A DNA stretch of 27,779 nt. Origin: an uncultured Clostridia bacterium. GTDB taxonomy: Bacteria; Bacillota; Clostridia; UBA1381. Position numbers and translations under genes: made by a program. Where the stretch lies: contig CAUGRT010000034.1 in assembly GCA_959602045.1 (NCBI GenBank), positions 1 through 27,779 of the forward strand. The letters are read 5' to 3'. This document shows, piece after piece, positions 15,886 through 24,244 of the stretch; the first letter of the stretch is position 1, and every line of letters starts with the position of its first letter. A model generated the notes under the pieces. That model made no database searches. It was not told where the DNA came from and was given only the letters and a program-made list of their open reading frames with translations.

Positions 15886-15980
15886 TACGCCTCGTCTTCA
15901 GCCGCACCACCTTCAAAACACTTATAGGATTTTCCTATAAGTGTTTTGTTGTTTAACGATACATTGTTATGCTCCGACGC
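15885..15980 (-). pseudogene. Short open frame without start codon, possible gene tail
   Basis: Reading right to left, a 31-codon frame is open between stops and ends 'YKCFEGGAAEDEA'. It has no start codon and contains the 16-bp hairpin. It may be the tail of a gene whose front was lost at the junction with the SIR2-like remnant, or simply chance coding in a structured non-coding segment. The acidic, Gly/Ala-rich tail looks protein-like but is too short to assign. Confidence 0.25.
15914..15948. repeat. Perfect 16-bp inverted repeat, 3-nt loop
   Basis: CAAAACACTTATAGGA pairs perfectly with TCCTATAAGTGTTTTG across a TTT loop. On the + strand it runs into a T-rich tail (GTTTTGTTGTTT), so it can also act as a terminator. 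It is the strongest hairpin of the block and lies about 40 bp from the truncated SIR2-like gene. Confidence 0.8.
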
Positions 15981-15994
15981 TTAAAACTTCATTA

Positions 15995-16417
15995 TCTATC
16001 TGTCACAAGACAAGAATAAAGATGAATGGTCAAAACTGATATTTTCGGAAGAAGATTATCATGAAATTTATAGTGATTCATATTGTTGGTCAAATATGGC
16101 ACAAGTTAAGGCTTTTCAAGATGATATTTGCTTGTTTGTCGGATGTTCCCTTACTGATCCAAATTTAAGACGATTATTAGATGAGGCTATGCGACATCCT
16201 GAAAGCCCGCGTCATTTCGCAATATTAAAAAGGAAAAAAATATAATAATGTAAAACTGAAAAATATGAAACTTGTTAAATGGTATCAGGATTTTGATGAT
16301 AGTATACGAAATAAAATTTTTAATTCATTTGGAATAAGTGTAATATGGGTTGATGATTATAGTGAAATTCCTGGCATACTGACAAAATTAGAACAATCCA
16401 GGGAAAACAACTACTAA
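15995..16417 (+). pseudogene. SIR2-like defence protein remnant (5'-truncated, frameshifted)
   Basis: The + strand reads the C-terminal part of a SIR2-like protein: 'LIFSEEDYHEIYSD', 'SNMAQVKAFQDDICLFVG', 'CSLTDPNLRRLLDEA', 'HFAILKR', to a stop at 16243. In the next frame it continues with 'MKLVKWYQDFDDSIRNKIF' and 'GISVIWVDDYSEIPGIL' to 16417. Removing one A from the A7 run at 16234-16240 joins both parts without a stop. The N-terminal NAD-binding half, which should precede 'YLSQDKNKDE', is missing, and the frame closes upstream at 15982. SIR2-like proteins of this type deplete NAD during phage infection. This copy is dead unless it is rescued by slippage, and even then it lacks its catalytic part. 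It is visibly more AT-rich than its neighbours, which fits horizontal origin. Confidence 0.8.
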
Positions 16418-16493
16418 ATTATTGCAATATGCAAGGGTGTGAAAACTTTTGCTATCAATGAATTTAACCGGTCACAAAAAGAGGATACGACAA

Positions 16494-16522
16494 CAAGACC
16501 GTCGGCTAAGCCGACGGTCTTG
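16494..16522 (-). terminator. Hairpin terminator downstream of gltD
   Basis: A perfect 13-bp GC-rich stem (CAAGACCGTCGGC with GCCGACGGTCTTG) with a 3-nt loop begins 10 nt after the gltD stop codon. The following - strand sequence is only moderately T-rich (TTGTTG), so termination may be partial. The 76 bp to its left, up to the SIR2-like remnant, show nothing else. Confidence 0.7.
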
Positions 16523-16531
16523 ACTTATTAT

Positions 16532-17986
16532 TTATTTCATTAAAAACCGATCCACTGCCTCGGCAACCTCGCGTCCCTCATGAATTGCCCATACGACCAA
16601 GCTTTGACCGCGGCGACAGTCACCTGCGGCAAATACGCCTTTTAAGGTCGTTGCGTAATTCTCTTCCGATGCCTGGATATTGCTTCTGGCGTTGGTTTCC
16701 AAAGTCAGCTGATTAATCAGCTCCTGCTCCGGCCCTAAAAAGCCCATTGCAATCAGTACCAATTCACATGGCAATACCTGTTCTGTTCCTTCGACAGGAA
16801 CCGGTGCGCCGGTAGACCAATCCACCTTTACGGTATGGACTGCTTTGACCTGACCCATGTCATCACCCTCAATTTTTGTGATCGTTGTCAGATACTCTCT
16901 CGGATCGCTGCCGAACAGCTCGATTGCTTCTTCCTGACCGTAATCTGTTTTCTTGACTCTGGGCCACTCCGGCCACGGATTGGAGGGTAAACGCTCCTCC
17001 GACAGCTCCGGCATAATCTCCAGCTGCTTTACACTCTTGCAGCCGTGACGAATCGAGGTTCCCACACAGTCCGTTCCCGTGTCACCGCCACCGACAATGA
17101 TAACGTTCTTGCCCTCGGCGCTGATATACAGTCTGTCCTCCAGCTTGGAATCGAGCAGACTCTTTGTATTTTTTGATAAGAAGTCTACGGCATAATGCAC
17201 ACCTTTCAAGTCCGCGCCCTCAACCTTTAACGGTCTGGGGTGGGTCGCACCGGTACAAAGAACAACCGCGTCAAATTCATTGACTAATTTAACGGATGGA
17301 TAATTCTTTCCGATTTCCGTATTCAGCTTGAAAACAACGCCCTCTTTTTCCATCAAATCTACACGGCGCTGAACGACGCTTTTATCCAGCTTCATGTTCG
17401 GAATACCGTACATCAGCAAGCCGCCGGCTCTGTCGGCTCTTTCAAATACCGTCACGCGGTGACCCATCTGATTCAGCTGATCGGCACATGCCAAGCCTGC
17501 CGGACCTGATCCGACAACCGCAACACGCTTTTCGGTCGATTTTTCCGGAAGCCGCGGCTTTACCTTACCCTCGGCAAACATTGTGTCGATAATATGACAT
17601 TCGATATTCTTAATTGTAACTGCCGGGTCGTGCATTCCTAAGGTACAGGAACCCTCGCACAGCGCCGGGCAGACGCGCCCGGTAAATTCCGGGAAATTGT
17701 TCGTCAGAGAAAGACGTCTGTATGCCTCCTCAATATCGCCCTTATACACCAGATCATTCCATTCCGGAATCAAATTGTGCAGCGGACAGCCGATGGACGT
17801 TCTGCCGATCATCTGACCGGTGTGACAAAATGCAATTCCGCAGTCCATACATCTCGCACCCTGGAGCTGAAGCTTTTTCAGCTCGTAGTGGGTGTGAAAT
17901 TCATCATAATCTTTTACTCTTTCCGCAGGGGGTCTGTCCTTTGGAAGATCTCTTTCATATTCTAAAAATCCGGTTGGTTTTCCCAT
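16532..17986 (-). CDS. gltD: Glutamate synthase small (beta) subunit, NAD(P)H-dependent
   Basis: The beta subunit feeds electrons from NAD(P)H through FAD and iron-sulfur clusters to the large subunit for reductive glutamine/2-oxoglutarate amidotransfer. It has 484 residues, normal for the family. The N-terminal part has cysteines for two [4Fe-4S] clusters ('CMDCGIAFC', 'GCPLHN', 'CPALCEGSC', 'NIECHI'). Next come the FAD motif 'VVGSGPAGLACADQ', the nucleotide motif 'IIVGGGDTGTDCVGTS', and the C-terminal 'GVFAAGDCRRGQSLVVWAI'. Two ATGs are possible. The upstream one (17998) directly abuts AAAGGA with no spacing, so the downstream one (17986, MGKPTGF...) is preferred. It lies 54 bp after gltB on the same transcript. 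Confidence 0.95.
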   Translation of the reverse strand: MGKPTGFLEYERDLPKDRPPAERVKDYDEFHTHYELKKLQLQGARCMDCGIAFCHTGQMIGRTSIGCPLHNLIPEWNDLVYKGDIEEAYRRLSLTNNFPEFTGRVCPALCEGSCTLGMHDPAVTIKNIECHIIDTMFAEGKVKPRLPEKSTEKRVAVVGSGPAGLACADQLNQMGHRVTVFERADRAGGLLMYGIPNMKLDKSVVQRRVDLMEKEGVVFKLNTEIGKNYPSVKLVNEFDAVVLCTGATHPRPLKVEGADLKGVHYAVDFLSKNTKSLLDSKLEDRLYISAEGKNVIIVGGGDTGTDCVGTSIRHGCKSVKQLEIMPELSEERLPSNPWPEWPRVKKTDYGQEEAIELFGSDPREYLTTITKIEGDDMGQVKAVHTVKVDWSTGAPVPVEGTEQVLPCELVLIAMGFLGPEQELINQLTLETNARSNIQASEENYATTLKGVFAAGDCRRGQSLVVWAIHEGREVAEAVDRFLMK

Positions 17987-18040
17987 TGTTATATCCATTC
18001 CTTTCTATGTCACGGGGACACAAATTCATCCGTCCGAAAT

Positions 18041-21000
18041 TTATGCGATCTCTACCTTTTTGCCCGTTACATTCTCAAATGCAATCAGCATTGCTTCGTC
18101 ACGGTCGGTTCCCTTTTCCAGTTCCTCATCCAAAACGGTAATGACTTTCTTGTAGTCGTTCGGGATCACCTTTACAAATTGCTTTAACGACTGATCGAAA
18201 TCTGCCAGCAATTTCTTTGCAACGTCAGAGCCGGTATATTTTACATGCTTTTCAAGCATTTCCTTTAATGCAGCCGCGTCCTTTTCATCCGGAGCTTCCA
18301 GGGAAACCATGCCCTTATTGCACTTCTTTTCAAAATCTCCGTCCGGGTTATAGACGTAGGCAATACCGCCGGACATACCTGCCGCAAAGTTTCTGCCGGT
18401 TGCGCCGATTACGGCAACCTTACCGCCGGTCATGTATTCGCAGCCGTGATCGCCGATTCCCTCGACAACGGCGCTCATGCCGGAGTTTCTGACGCAGAAA
18501 CGCTCGCCCGCAACGCCGCGGATATAAGCTTCGCCCTTGATCGCGCCATAGAAAGCGACGTTTCCGATAATAACGTTCTCGGACGGGTTCAGCTTGGATT
18601 CCGGTTTGGGTACAACAATCACCTTACCGCCGGAAAGCCCTTTTCCGATATAGTCGTTGCTGTCACCCTCCAGACGCAGTGTAACGCCCGGAGCTAAGAA
18701 TGCGCCGAAGCTTTGTCCGGCACTTCCCGTAAAGGTCAGGCTGATCGTATCCTCCGGCAGACCTTCCTCACCGTACTTTCTTGCGATTTCGGAGGAAAGA
18801 ATGGTACCGGTTACACGATTGATATTCGTAATTTCAAGCTTTGCGTTAATCTTCTTGCCTTCTTCAATTGCCGGTGCACACAAATGCAGCAGCGTATTCA
18901 TATCCAGTGTTTTCTCCAATTCATGATCCTGCATCTGGTTATGGTATCTTTCATAATCGTTCGAGCAGATCTTCGGCTGATACAGCAAGGACGAGAAATC
19001 AACCTCTTTTGCTTTCCAGTTGTGTTCTACTTTCTTCTGGCTGAGCATCTCAACATGACCGATCATTTCATCAACGGTTCTTACGCCGATTTTTGCCATC
19101 CATTCTCTTAAATCCTGTGCGATAAAGCGCATAAAGTTTTCAACGTATTCCGGCTTACCGGCAAAACGCTTTCTAAGCTTCGGATTTTGCGTAGCAACGC
19201 CGACCGGACAGGTATCCAGATTGCAGACACGCATCATAACACATCCGATTGCGATTAACGGGCCCGTTGCAAAACCGTATTCCTCCGCGCCGAGCAATGC
19301 CGCTACCGCAACATCGCGTCCGGTCAGAAGCTTACCGTCTGTTTCAATTACAACACGATTTCTCAAATTGTTCATTAATAATGCCTGGTGCGTTTCCGCA
19401 ACACCCAGCTCCCACGGTAAGCCTGCATGTCTGACTGAGGTCTTGGGTGCAGCTCCCGTACCGCCGTCATAGCCGGAAATCAGAATGACATCGGCACGAC
19501 CCTTTGCAACACCGACTGCAATCGTACCTACGCCGGCTTCCGAAACAAGCTTTACGGTAACGCGCGCGTCACGGTTTGCATTCTTTAAGTCATGGATCAG
19601 CTGTGCCAAATCCTCGATGGAGTAAATATCATGGTGCGGCGGAGGTGAAATCAAGCCTACGCCCGGCGTTGAGTGTCTTGCCTTGGCAATCCACGGATAA
19701 ACCTTTCCACCCGGAAGATGACCGCCCTCGCCCGGCTTTGCGCCCTGTGCCATTTTAATCTGAATTTCCTTTGCCTGGTTCAGGTAATGAATGTGTACGC
19801 CGAATCGCCCCGAAGCGACCTGCTTAATCGCACTGGAACGGGAATCGCCGTTTTCATCCGGAATATACCGATCCGGATTCTCGCCGCCCTCACCGCTGTT
19901 GGATTTTCCGCCCAAACGGTTCATGGCAATGGCAAGACATTCATGCGCCTCTAAGCTGATAGAGCCGTAAGACATTGCACCGGTCTTAAACCGCTTTACA
20001 ATGCTCTCCACGCTCTCTACGCTGTCAATGGCAATCGGCTTGTCAATGGTTTTAATATCCAGCATGCTCCGAATCGTACAAAGCTTGTCGTTATGCGCAT
20101 TCATTTCCTTTGCGTATTCCTTGTACAGCTTGTAATCGCCGGTGCGGCAGGCTCTTTGCAGCTTGTAAATGGAAATCGGGTTGAACATATGATACTCGCC
20201 GTTGGCTCTCCACTTATATTCGCCGCCGGTCTTTAATGCCTTTTTCCCGTTTACTTTGCTGAATGCCTCATCATGACGCATCATGACTTCTTTTTCGATA
20301 TGCTCTACACCGATACCGCCGATTCTTGTTGCCGTACCCGTAAAGTACTGATCCACAACGCTTTCCTTGATTCCGAGCGCTTCAAAAATCTGCGCACCCT
20401 GATAGGATTGGATCGTGGAAATTCCCATTTTGGACATAACCTTTACAATGCCTTTGGTGCATGCCTTTTTGTAATTTGCAATCGCCGTATCCAAATCTAA
20501 ATCTATAATCTTTTCGTCAACCAATTCCTTAACGCTTTCAAATGCCAGATACGGGTTTACGCCGTTTACGCCGTAACCGATCAGACATGCGAAATGATGC
20601 ACTTCACGCGGTTCGCCGGTTTCCAATACAATCGAAACCTTCATTCTCGTACCCTCGCGAATGAGGTGATGGTGCAGACCGGACGCCGCAAGCAATGCCG
20701 GAATCGGCGCTTTATCCTTGGAAACGCCCTTATCCGAAAGAATCAGGATATTATAACCGTTCTCAATTGCAATATCGGCAGCGGTACAGATGGTATCAAT
20801 TGCCGCTTCCATATCATTTTTCTGCTGGGTGTTAAAGAGCATCGGAATGGTGATACTCTTAAAGCCATCCAGGTTGATTCTTCTGAGCTGATCCAGTTCT
20901 TCGTTCGTCAGAATCGGGCTGTTGGTTCGTACCTTGCGGCAGTTCAGCTCGGAGGAGGTCAGCAGATTTTGTTCACAGCCGAACAGTGTGTAGGTGGAAG

Positions 21001-22735
21001 TGACAATCTGTTCACGAATCGCGTCAATCGGCGGATTTGTAACCTGTGCAAAAAGCTGTTTGAAGTAATTATACAACAGCTGCGGTTTTTCAGAAAGTAC
21101 CGCCAGAGGAATATCCGTACCCATCGCGCCGATCGGATCGTCTGCTTTCAGCACGATTTCCTTGATCGTGTTGTTCACGTCCTCCCAGGAATAGCCGAAT
21201 GCTTTCTGACGTGTCAGCAGCGGCAGCGTATCCTCTCCGTTTTCGCGGTTTACAAACATATTCTCCAACTCGATGGTGCTTCTTAAAATCAAGTCATAGT
21301 GCCGGTTTCCGACTGCCGCGGATTTAATGCTTTCAATCAAGTCATGCCAGGTATCGCCCTTATCGCGGGATTTCGGAAGATTTTCAATATCAACCAGAGT
21401 CTTGTCTACCCATTGCGCATACGGCTTGTGGGTTGCTTCATATTCCTTGATTTCCTCATCGCTGATAATCTTTCCCTTTTCGGTATCAATCAGCAGCATT
21501 TTTCCGGGATGTAGTCTTTCCTTGCGGATGATTTTGGATTCATCCACATCGGTAACGCCGACTTCGGAGGAAAGGATAATCATATCATCGGAAGTGACAT
21601 AATATCTTGCCGGTCTTAAACCGTTTCTGTCTAACGTTGCTCCGACAAGCTTACCGTCTGTAAACGCAACTGCCGCCGGGCCGTCCCACGGCTCTGTGAT
21701 ACAGGAATGATACTCATAAAACTTTCTCATTTCCGGCTTCATTTCCGTATTGTTTTCCCACGGTTCGGGAATCGTCATCATGACGGCTCTCGGCAGACTG
21801 AAGCCTGACAGGTGCAGGAATTGCAAGTAGTTATCCAACATTGCGGAGTCCGATCCGTCCTCGTTGATAACCGGCAGAATCTTATCCATGTCATTTTCAA
21901 ATTCCGGCGTGCTGAACATATGCTCTCTCGCCTTAACCCAGTTCACGTTACCGCGGATCGTATTAATTTCTCCGTTATGGATGATATAACGGTTCGGATG
22001 CGCTCTTTCCCAGCTGGGGAAGGTGTTGGTCGAAAAACGGGAGTGCACCAATGCAATCGCGGTTTCCATATCGACATCCTTTAAATCCAGATAGAAGTTA
22101 TTGACCTGATCCGGCGTCAGCATGCCTTTGTAAACGAGCGTCCGTGCGGAAAGCGATGCAAAATAGAAATAATTATCAATGCCGCTCTTGCGGATTTCGC
22201 GCTCTGCAATTTTGCCGATTACATACAAACGTCTTTCGAAATCATCCGCGCTCAATTCCGGTGAGGATTTACCGATAAATACCTGTACAATATACGGCAT
22301 CGCGTCCAATGCGCCCTTGCCGATACAAACCTCATAAACCGGAACGCGGCGGATTCCGAGCAATTGCTGACCCTCATCTGCGATGATTTTCTTCAGCTTG
22401 TCCAGGCTTTCCGCTCTCGTTTCCTCATCCGGGGATAAAAACAGCATACCTACGCCGTAATCTCCCTGCTTTGGCAGCTTAATGCCCTCGTTCTTGCAGA
22501 CCTTTTTCATAAAGGCATGCGGCATCTGAATCAAAATTCCGGCTCCGTCACCGGTATCCGGATCCGAACCTACGCCGCCTCGATGTGCAAGGTTCTTTAA
22601 AATCTGAATTGCCTGATTAATAATCCCATGCGAGGTCTTGCCCTTGATGTTGGCAATAAATCCGATTCCGCAGGCGTCATGCTCAAACTGCGGATCATAA
22701 AGACCTTGCTTCTGTGGTAATCCATTATACTCCAT
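18041..22735 (-). CDS. gltB: Glutamate synthase large (alpha) subunit
   Basis: This subunit converts glutamine plus 2-oxoglutarate to two glutamates (GOGAT). At 1,564 residues it is slightly longer than the usual ~1,500. It has a class-II glutaminase domain with the nucleophile at Cys22 in 'HDACGIGFIANI', which implies removal of a 21-residue propeptide. The central and FMN-binding synthase domains follow ('GSISLEAHECLAIAMNRLGG', 'KPGEGGHLPGGKV', 'ISGYDGGTGAAPKTS'). The [3Fe-4S] cysteines are in 'CVMMRVCNLDTCPVG'. The C-terminal beta-helix contains 'GKGLSGGKVIVVP' and 'MTGGKVAVIGATG'. The start ATG 22735 has AAAGGA 9 nt upstream. It is followed by gltD and preceded by dapL, with a terminator-like hairpin in between. 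Confidence 0.97.
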   Translation of the reverse strand: MEYNGLPQKQGLYDPQFEHDACGIGFIANIKGKTSHGIINQAIQILKNLAHRGGVGSDPDTGDGAGILIQMPHAFMKKVCKNEGIKLPKQGDYGVGMLFLSPDEETRAESLDKLKKIIADEGQQLLGIRRVPVYEVCIGKGALDAMPYIVQVFIGKSSPELSADDFERRLYVIGKIAEREIRKSGIDNYFYFASLSARTLVYKGMLTPDQVNNFYLDLKDVDMETAIALVHSRFSTNTFPSWERAHPNRYIIHNGEINTIRGNVNWVKAREHMFSTPEFENDMDKILPVINEDGSDSAMLDNYLQFLHLSGFSLPRAVMMTIPEPWENNTEMKPEMRKFYEYHSCITEPWDGPAAVAFTDGKLVGATLDRNGLRPARYYVTSDDMIILSSEVGVTDVDESKIIRKERLHPGKMLLIDTEKGKIISDEEIKEYEATHKPYAQWVDKTLVDIENLPKSRDKGDTWHDLIESIKSAAVGNRHYDLILRSTIELENMFVNRENGEDTLPLLTRQKAFGYSWEDVNNTIKEIVLKADDPIGAMGTDIPLAVLSEKPQLLYNYFKQLFAQVTNPPIDAIREQIVTSTYTLFGCEQNLLTSSELNCRKVRTNSPILTNEELDQLRRINLDGFKSITIPMLFNTQQKNDMEAAIDTICTAADIAIENGYNILILSDKGVSKDKAPIPALLAASGLHHHLIREGTRMKVSIVLETGEPREVHHFACLIGYGVNGVNPYLAFESVKELVDEKIIDLDLDTAIANYKKACTKGIVKVMSKMGISTIQSYQGAQIFEALGIKESVVDQYFTGTATRIGGIGVEHIEKEVMMRHDEAFSKVNGKKALKTGGEYKWRANGEYHMFNPISIYKLQRACRTGDYKLYKEYAKEMNAHNDKLCTIRSMLDIKTIDKPIAIDSVESVESIVKRFKTGAMSYGSISLEAHECLAIAMNRLGGKSNSGEGGENPDRYIPDENGDSRSSAIKQVASGRFGVHIHYLNQAKEIQIKMAQGAKPGEGGHLPGGKVYPWIAKARHSTPGVGLISPPPHHDIYSIEDLAQLIHDLKNANRDARVTVKLVSEAGVGTIAVGVAKGRADVILISGYDGGTGAAPKTSVRHAGLPWELGVAETHQALLMNNLRNRVVIETDGKLLTGRDVAVAALLGAEEYGFATGPLIAIGCVMMRVCNLDTCPVGVATQNPKLRKRFAGKPEYVENFMRFIAQDLREWMAKIGVRTVDEMIGHVEMLSQKKVEHNWKAKEVDFSSLLYQPKICSNDYERYHNQMQDHELEKTLDMNTLLHLCAPAIEEGKKINAKLEITNINRVTGTILSSEIARKYGEEGLPEDTISLTFTGSAGQSFGAFLAPGVTLRLEGDSNDYIGKGLSGGKVIVVPKPESKLNPSENVIIGNVAFYGAIKGEAYIRGVAGERFCVRNSGMSAVVEGIGDHGCEYMTGGKVAVIGATGRNFAAGMSGGIAYVYNPDGDFEKKCNKGMVSLEAPDEKDAAALKEMLEKHVKYTGSDVAKKLLADFDQSLKQFVKVIPNDYKKVITVLDEELEKGTDRDEAMLIAFENVTGKKVEIA

Positions 22736-22804
22736 TCTTGTTCATCCTTTCTATTTTGTCTGCCGTTCGGCATTTATGAAATCAATGAATTGCTTATTGT
22801 TGAA

Positions 22805-22862
22805 AAAGGCGCTCAAAGCCTCCCTGCCCGTATTCGGATAAGGAATGGTTTGAGACGCCTTT
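22805..22862 (-). terminator. Terminator-like hairpin between dapL and gltB
   Basis: AAAGGCG-T-CTCAAA (near the dapL stop) pairs with TTTGAGCGCCTTT around a ~31-nt loop with one bulged base, followed by TTTTT. It starts 14 nt after the dapL stop. It can end dapL transcripts or act as a leader attenuator for gltBD. No convincing separate gltB promoter was seen in the remaining ~70 bp. Confidence 0.75.
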
Positions 22863-22876
22863 GTCTCTTTCAATAT

Positions 22877-24082
22877 TTATACCAAAGCCTTGATTTTTTC
22901 CATTGCTTTCTTGGTATTTTCACGGGTGCTGAACGCCGTAAAACGTACATAACCCTCTCCGCTCGGGCCAAAGCCTGCGCCCGGTGTGGTTACGACATTG
23001 GCTTCCTCCAACAGCTTATCAAAGAAATCCCATGATTTCATGCCGTCCGGAGTCTTTGCCCAAATATACGGAGCATTCACGCCGCCGTATACCGTAAAGC
23101 CGGCTTCGGTAAGTGATTCGCGGATAATTCTTGCATTCTCCAGGTAGTAAGCAATCGCTTCACGCGTCTGACGATACCCCTCATCGGTGTAAACCGCCTC
23201 TGCCGCTCTTTGAATCACATACGGTACGCCGTTGAATTTCGTGCATTGGCGGCGGTTCCAAAGACCGTTCAATTCCGTTCCGTCAATCTTTAAGGCGTGC
23301 GGTACAACGGTGTATGCGCATCGGGTTCCGGTAAAGCCTGCGGTTTTGGAGAAGCTTCTAAATTCAATTGCAACTTCCTTCGCGCCTTCAATTTCATAGA
23401 TGCTGTGCGGAACCTCCGGATCGGTAATAAACGCCTCATAAGCGCTGTCATATAAAATCACCGCGTCATTTTTCTTTGCATATTCCACCCACGGCTTAAG
23501 CTGATCTCTCGTCATTGCCACACCGATCGGGTTGTTCGGGAAACAAAGATAGATAATATCCACTTTCTCTTTCGGCAGCTGCGGTAAAAATCCGTTTTCC
23601 TCCAGACACGGCATATAAACCAGATTCGTCCAGCGCTCACCGTCATAATCTCCGGCTCTGCCTGCCATGGCGTTGGTATCGACATAAACCGGATAAACCG
23701 GGTCGCATACCGCAACCTTATTGTCTACCGAGAAAATATCGCCGATATTTCCGCAGTCGGATTTTGCGCCATCGGAAATGAAAATTTCGTCGGCTGCAAT
23801 ATCCAACCCCTTATAATCCTTTTCTACGATTTTACTTCTTAAAAATTCATAACCCTGCTCCGGGCCGTAGCCGTGAAATCCTTCGGGTGTTCCCATTTCA
23901 TCGACTGCCTTGTGCATTGCGTCAATGACTGCCGGAGCCAACGGAATCGTAACATCGCCGATACTCATTTTAATGACTTCCTTATCCGGATGTGCTTTTG
24001 CATATTCTGAGGACTTTCTTGCTACTGTCGAAAACAGATAGCTGCCTGGCAGCTTTAAGTAATTATCGTTGATCTTTGCCAT
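22877..24082 (-). CDS. dapL: LL-diaminopimelate aminotransferase
   Basis: DapL converts tetrahydrodipicolinate to LL-diaminopimelate in one step with glutamate as amino donor, bypassing the succinyl/acetyl routes. It is a PLP fold-type I enzyme of 401 residues. Recognisable segments are 'NDNYLKLPGSYLFSTVA', 'SIGDVTIPLAPAVIDAM', 'GFHGYGPEQGYEFLR', 'DPVYPVYVDTNAM', 'CFPNNPIGVAM' and the PLP lysine in 'EFRSFSKTAGFTGTRCAY'. The start MAKINDNYL at 24082 is chosen from the family N-terminus and AAAGGA 11 nt upstream. A frame to 24166 runs into the upstream inverted repeat and is rejected. It lies directly between dapF and gltB, so the pathway steps flank each other. Confidence 0.95.
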   Translation of the reverse strand: MAKINDNYLKLPGSYLFSTVARKSSEYAKAHPDKEVIKMSIGDVTIPLAPAVIDAMHKAVDEMGTPEGFHGYGPEQGYEFLRSKIVEKDYKGLDIAADEIFISDGAKSDCGNIGDIFSVDNKVAVCDPVYPVYVDTNAMAGRAGDYDGERWTNLVYMPCLEENGFLPQLPKEKVDIIYLCFPNNPIGVAMTRDQLKPWVEYAKKNDAVILYDSAYEAFITDPEVPHSIYEIEGAKEVAIEFRSFSKTAGFTGTRCAYTVVPHALKIDGTELNGLWNRRQCTKFNGVPYVIQRAAEAVYTDEGYRQTREAIAYYLENARIIRESLTEAGFTVYGGVNAPYIWAKTPDGMKSWDFFDKLLEEANVVTTPGAGFGPSGEGYVRFTAFSTRENTKKAMEKIKALV

Positions 24083-24124
24083 TTTATCTATGTTCCTTTC
24101 CAAATTTAATATCCTTGTCAAAAA

Positions 24125-24225
24125 TTGCGGAATATTATACTTCCGGAGGATTTCAAGTGTTTTCATTTTCGTAGCGGATGTTTGAGCCGCAATAAAATGA
24201 AAATACTTGAAATCCCATACCGCAA
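24125..24225. repeat. Long inverted repeat in the dapF-dapL gap
   Basis: 22-bp arms (24148-24169 and 24194-24215, one G-T mismatch) enclose a 24-nt loop that itself can pair GCGG with CCGC. A further outer pair TTGCGG/CCGCAA lies at 24125-24130 and 24220-24225. No T-run follows on the - strand, so it is not a normal terminator. A TATAAT for - strand transcription lies at 24134-24139, just outside one arm, with only a poor -35. The loop matches a sequence at the right end of the window, so this looks like a small intergenic repeat element. Confidence 0.75.
24170..24194 (+). repeat. Dispersed 25-bp motif, copy 1
   Basis: CGTAGCGGATG-TTTGAG-CCGCAATA here matches positions 27755-27779 with one difference (T for C). 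It forms the loop of the long inverted repeat. Confidence 0.7.
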
Positions 24226-24244
24226 ACCTATTTTCCTTATATAA

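Larger units (their letters stand above)
11824..15950 (-). mobile_element. Serine-recombinase mobile cassette (integrated-element remnant)
   Basis: The block holds two large serine recombinases, a SHOCT-like protein, an HTH/zinc-ribbon protein, an 80-residue protein and a palindrome-rich non-coding end, all on the - strand. It is bounded on the left by a shared terminator and on the right by a truncated SIR2-like gene. This gene set is typical of integrated gut Firmicutes elements (ICE or prophage type). No transfer, replication or structural genes are present, so it is either a minimal or a decayed element. The exact ends are unknown: no matching direct repeats or att core were found at the two sides, and the stated limits are only the outermost element-like features. 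Confidence 0.55.

Noticed and set aside
11790..15995. Matching attL/attR direct repeats flanking the recombinase cassette
   Set aside because: Compared by eye, the two edges share no convincing core.
24148..24215. Intrinsic terminator for dapF
   Set aside because: The inverted repeat has no T-run on the - strand.
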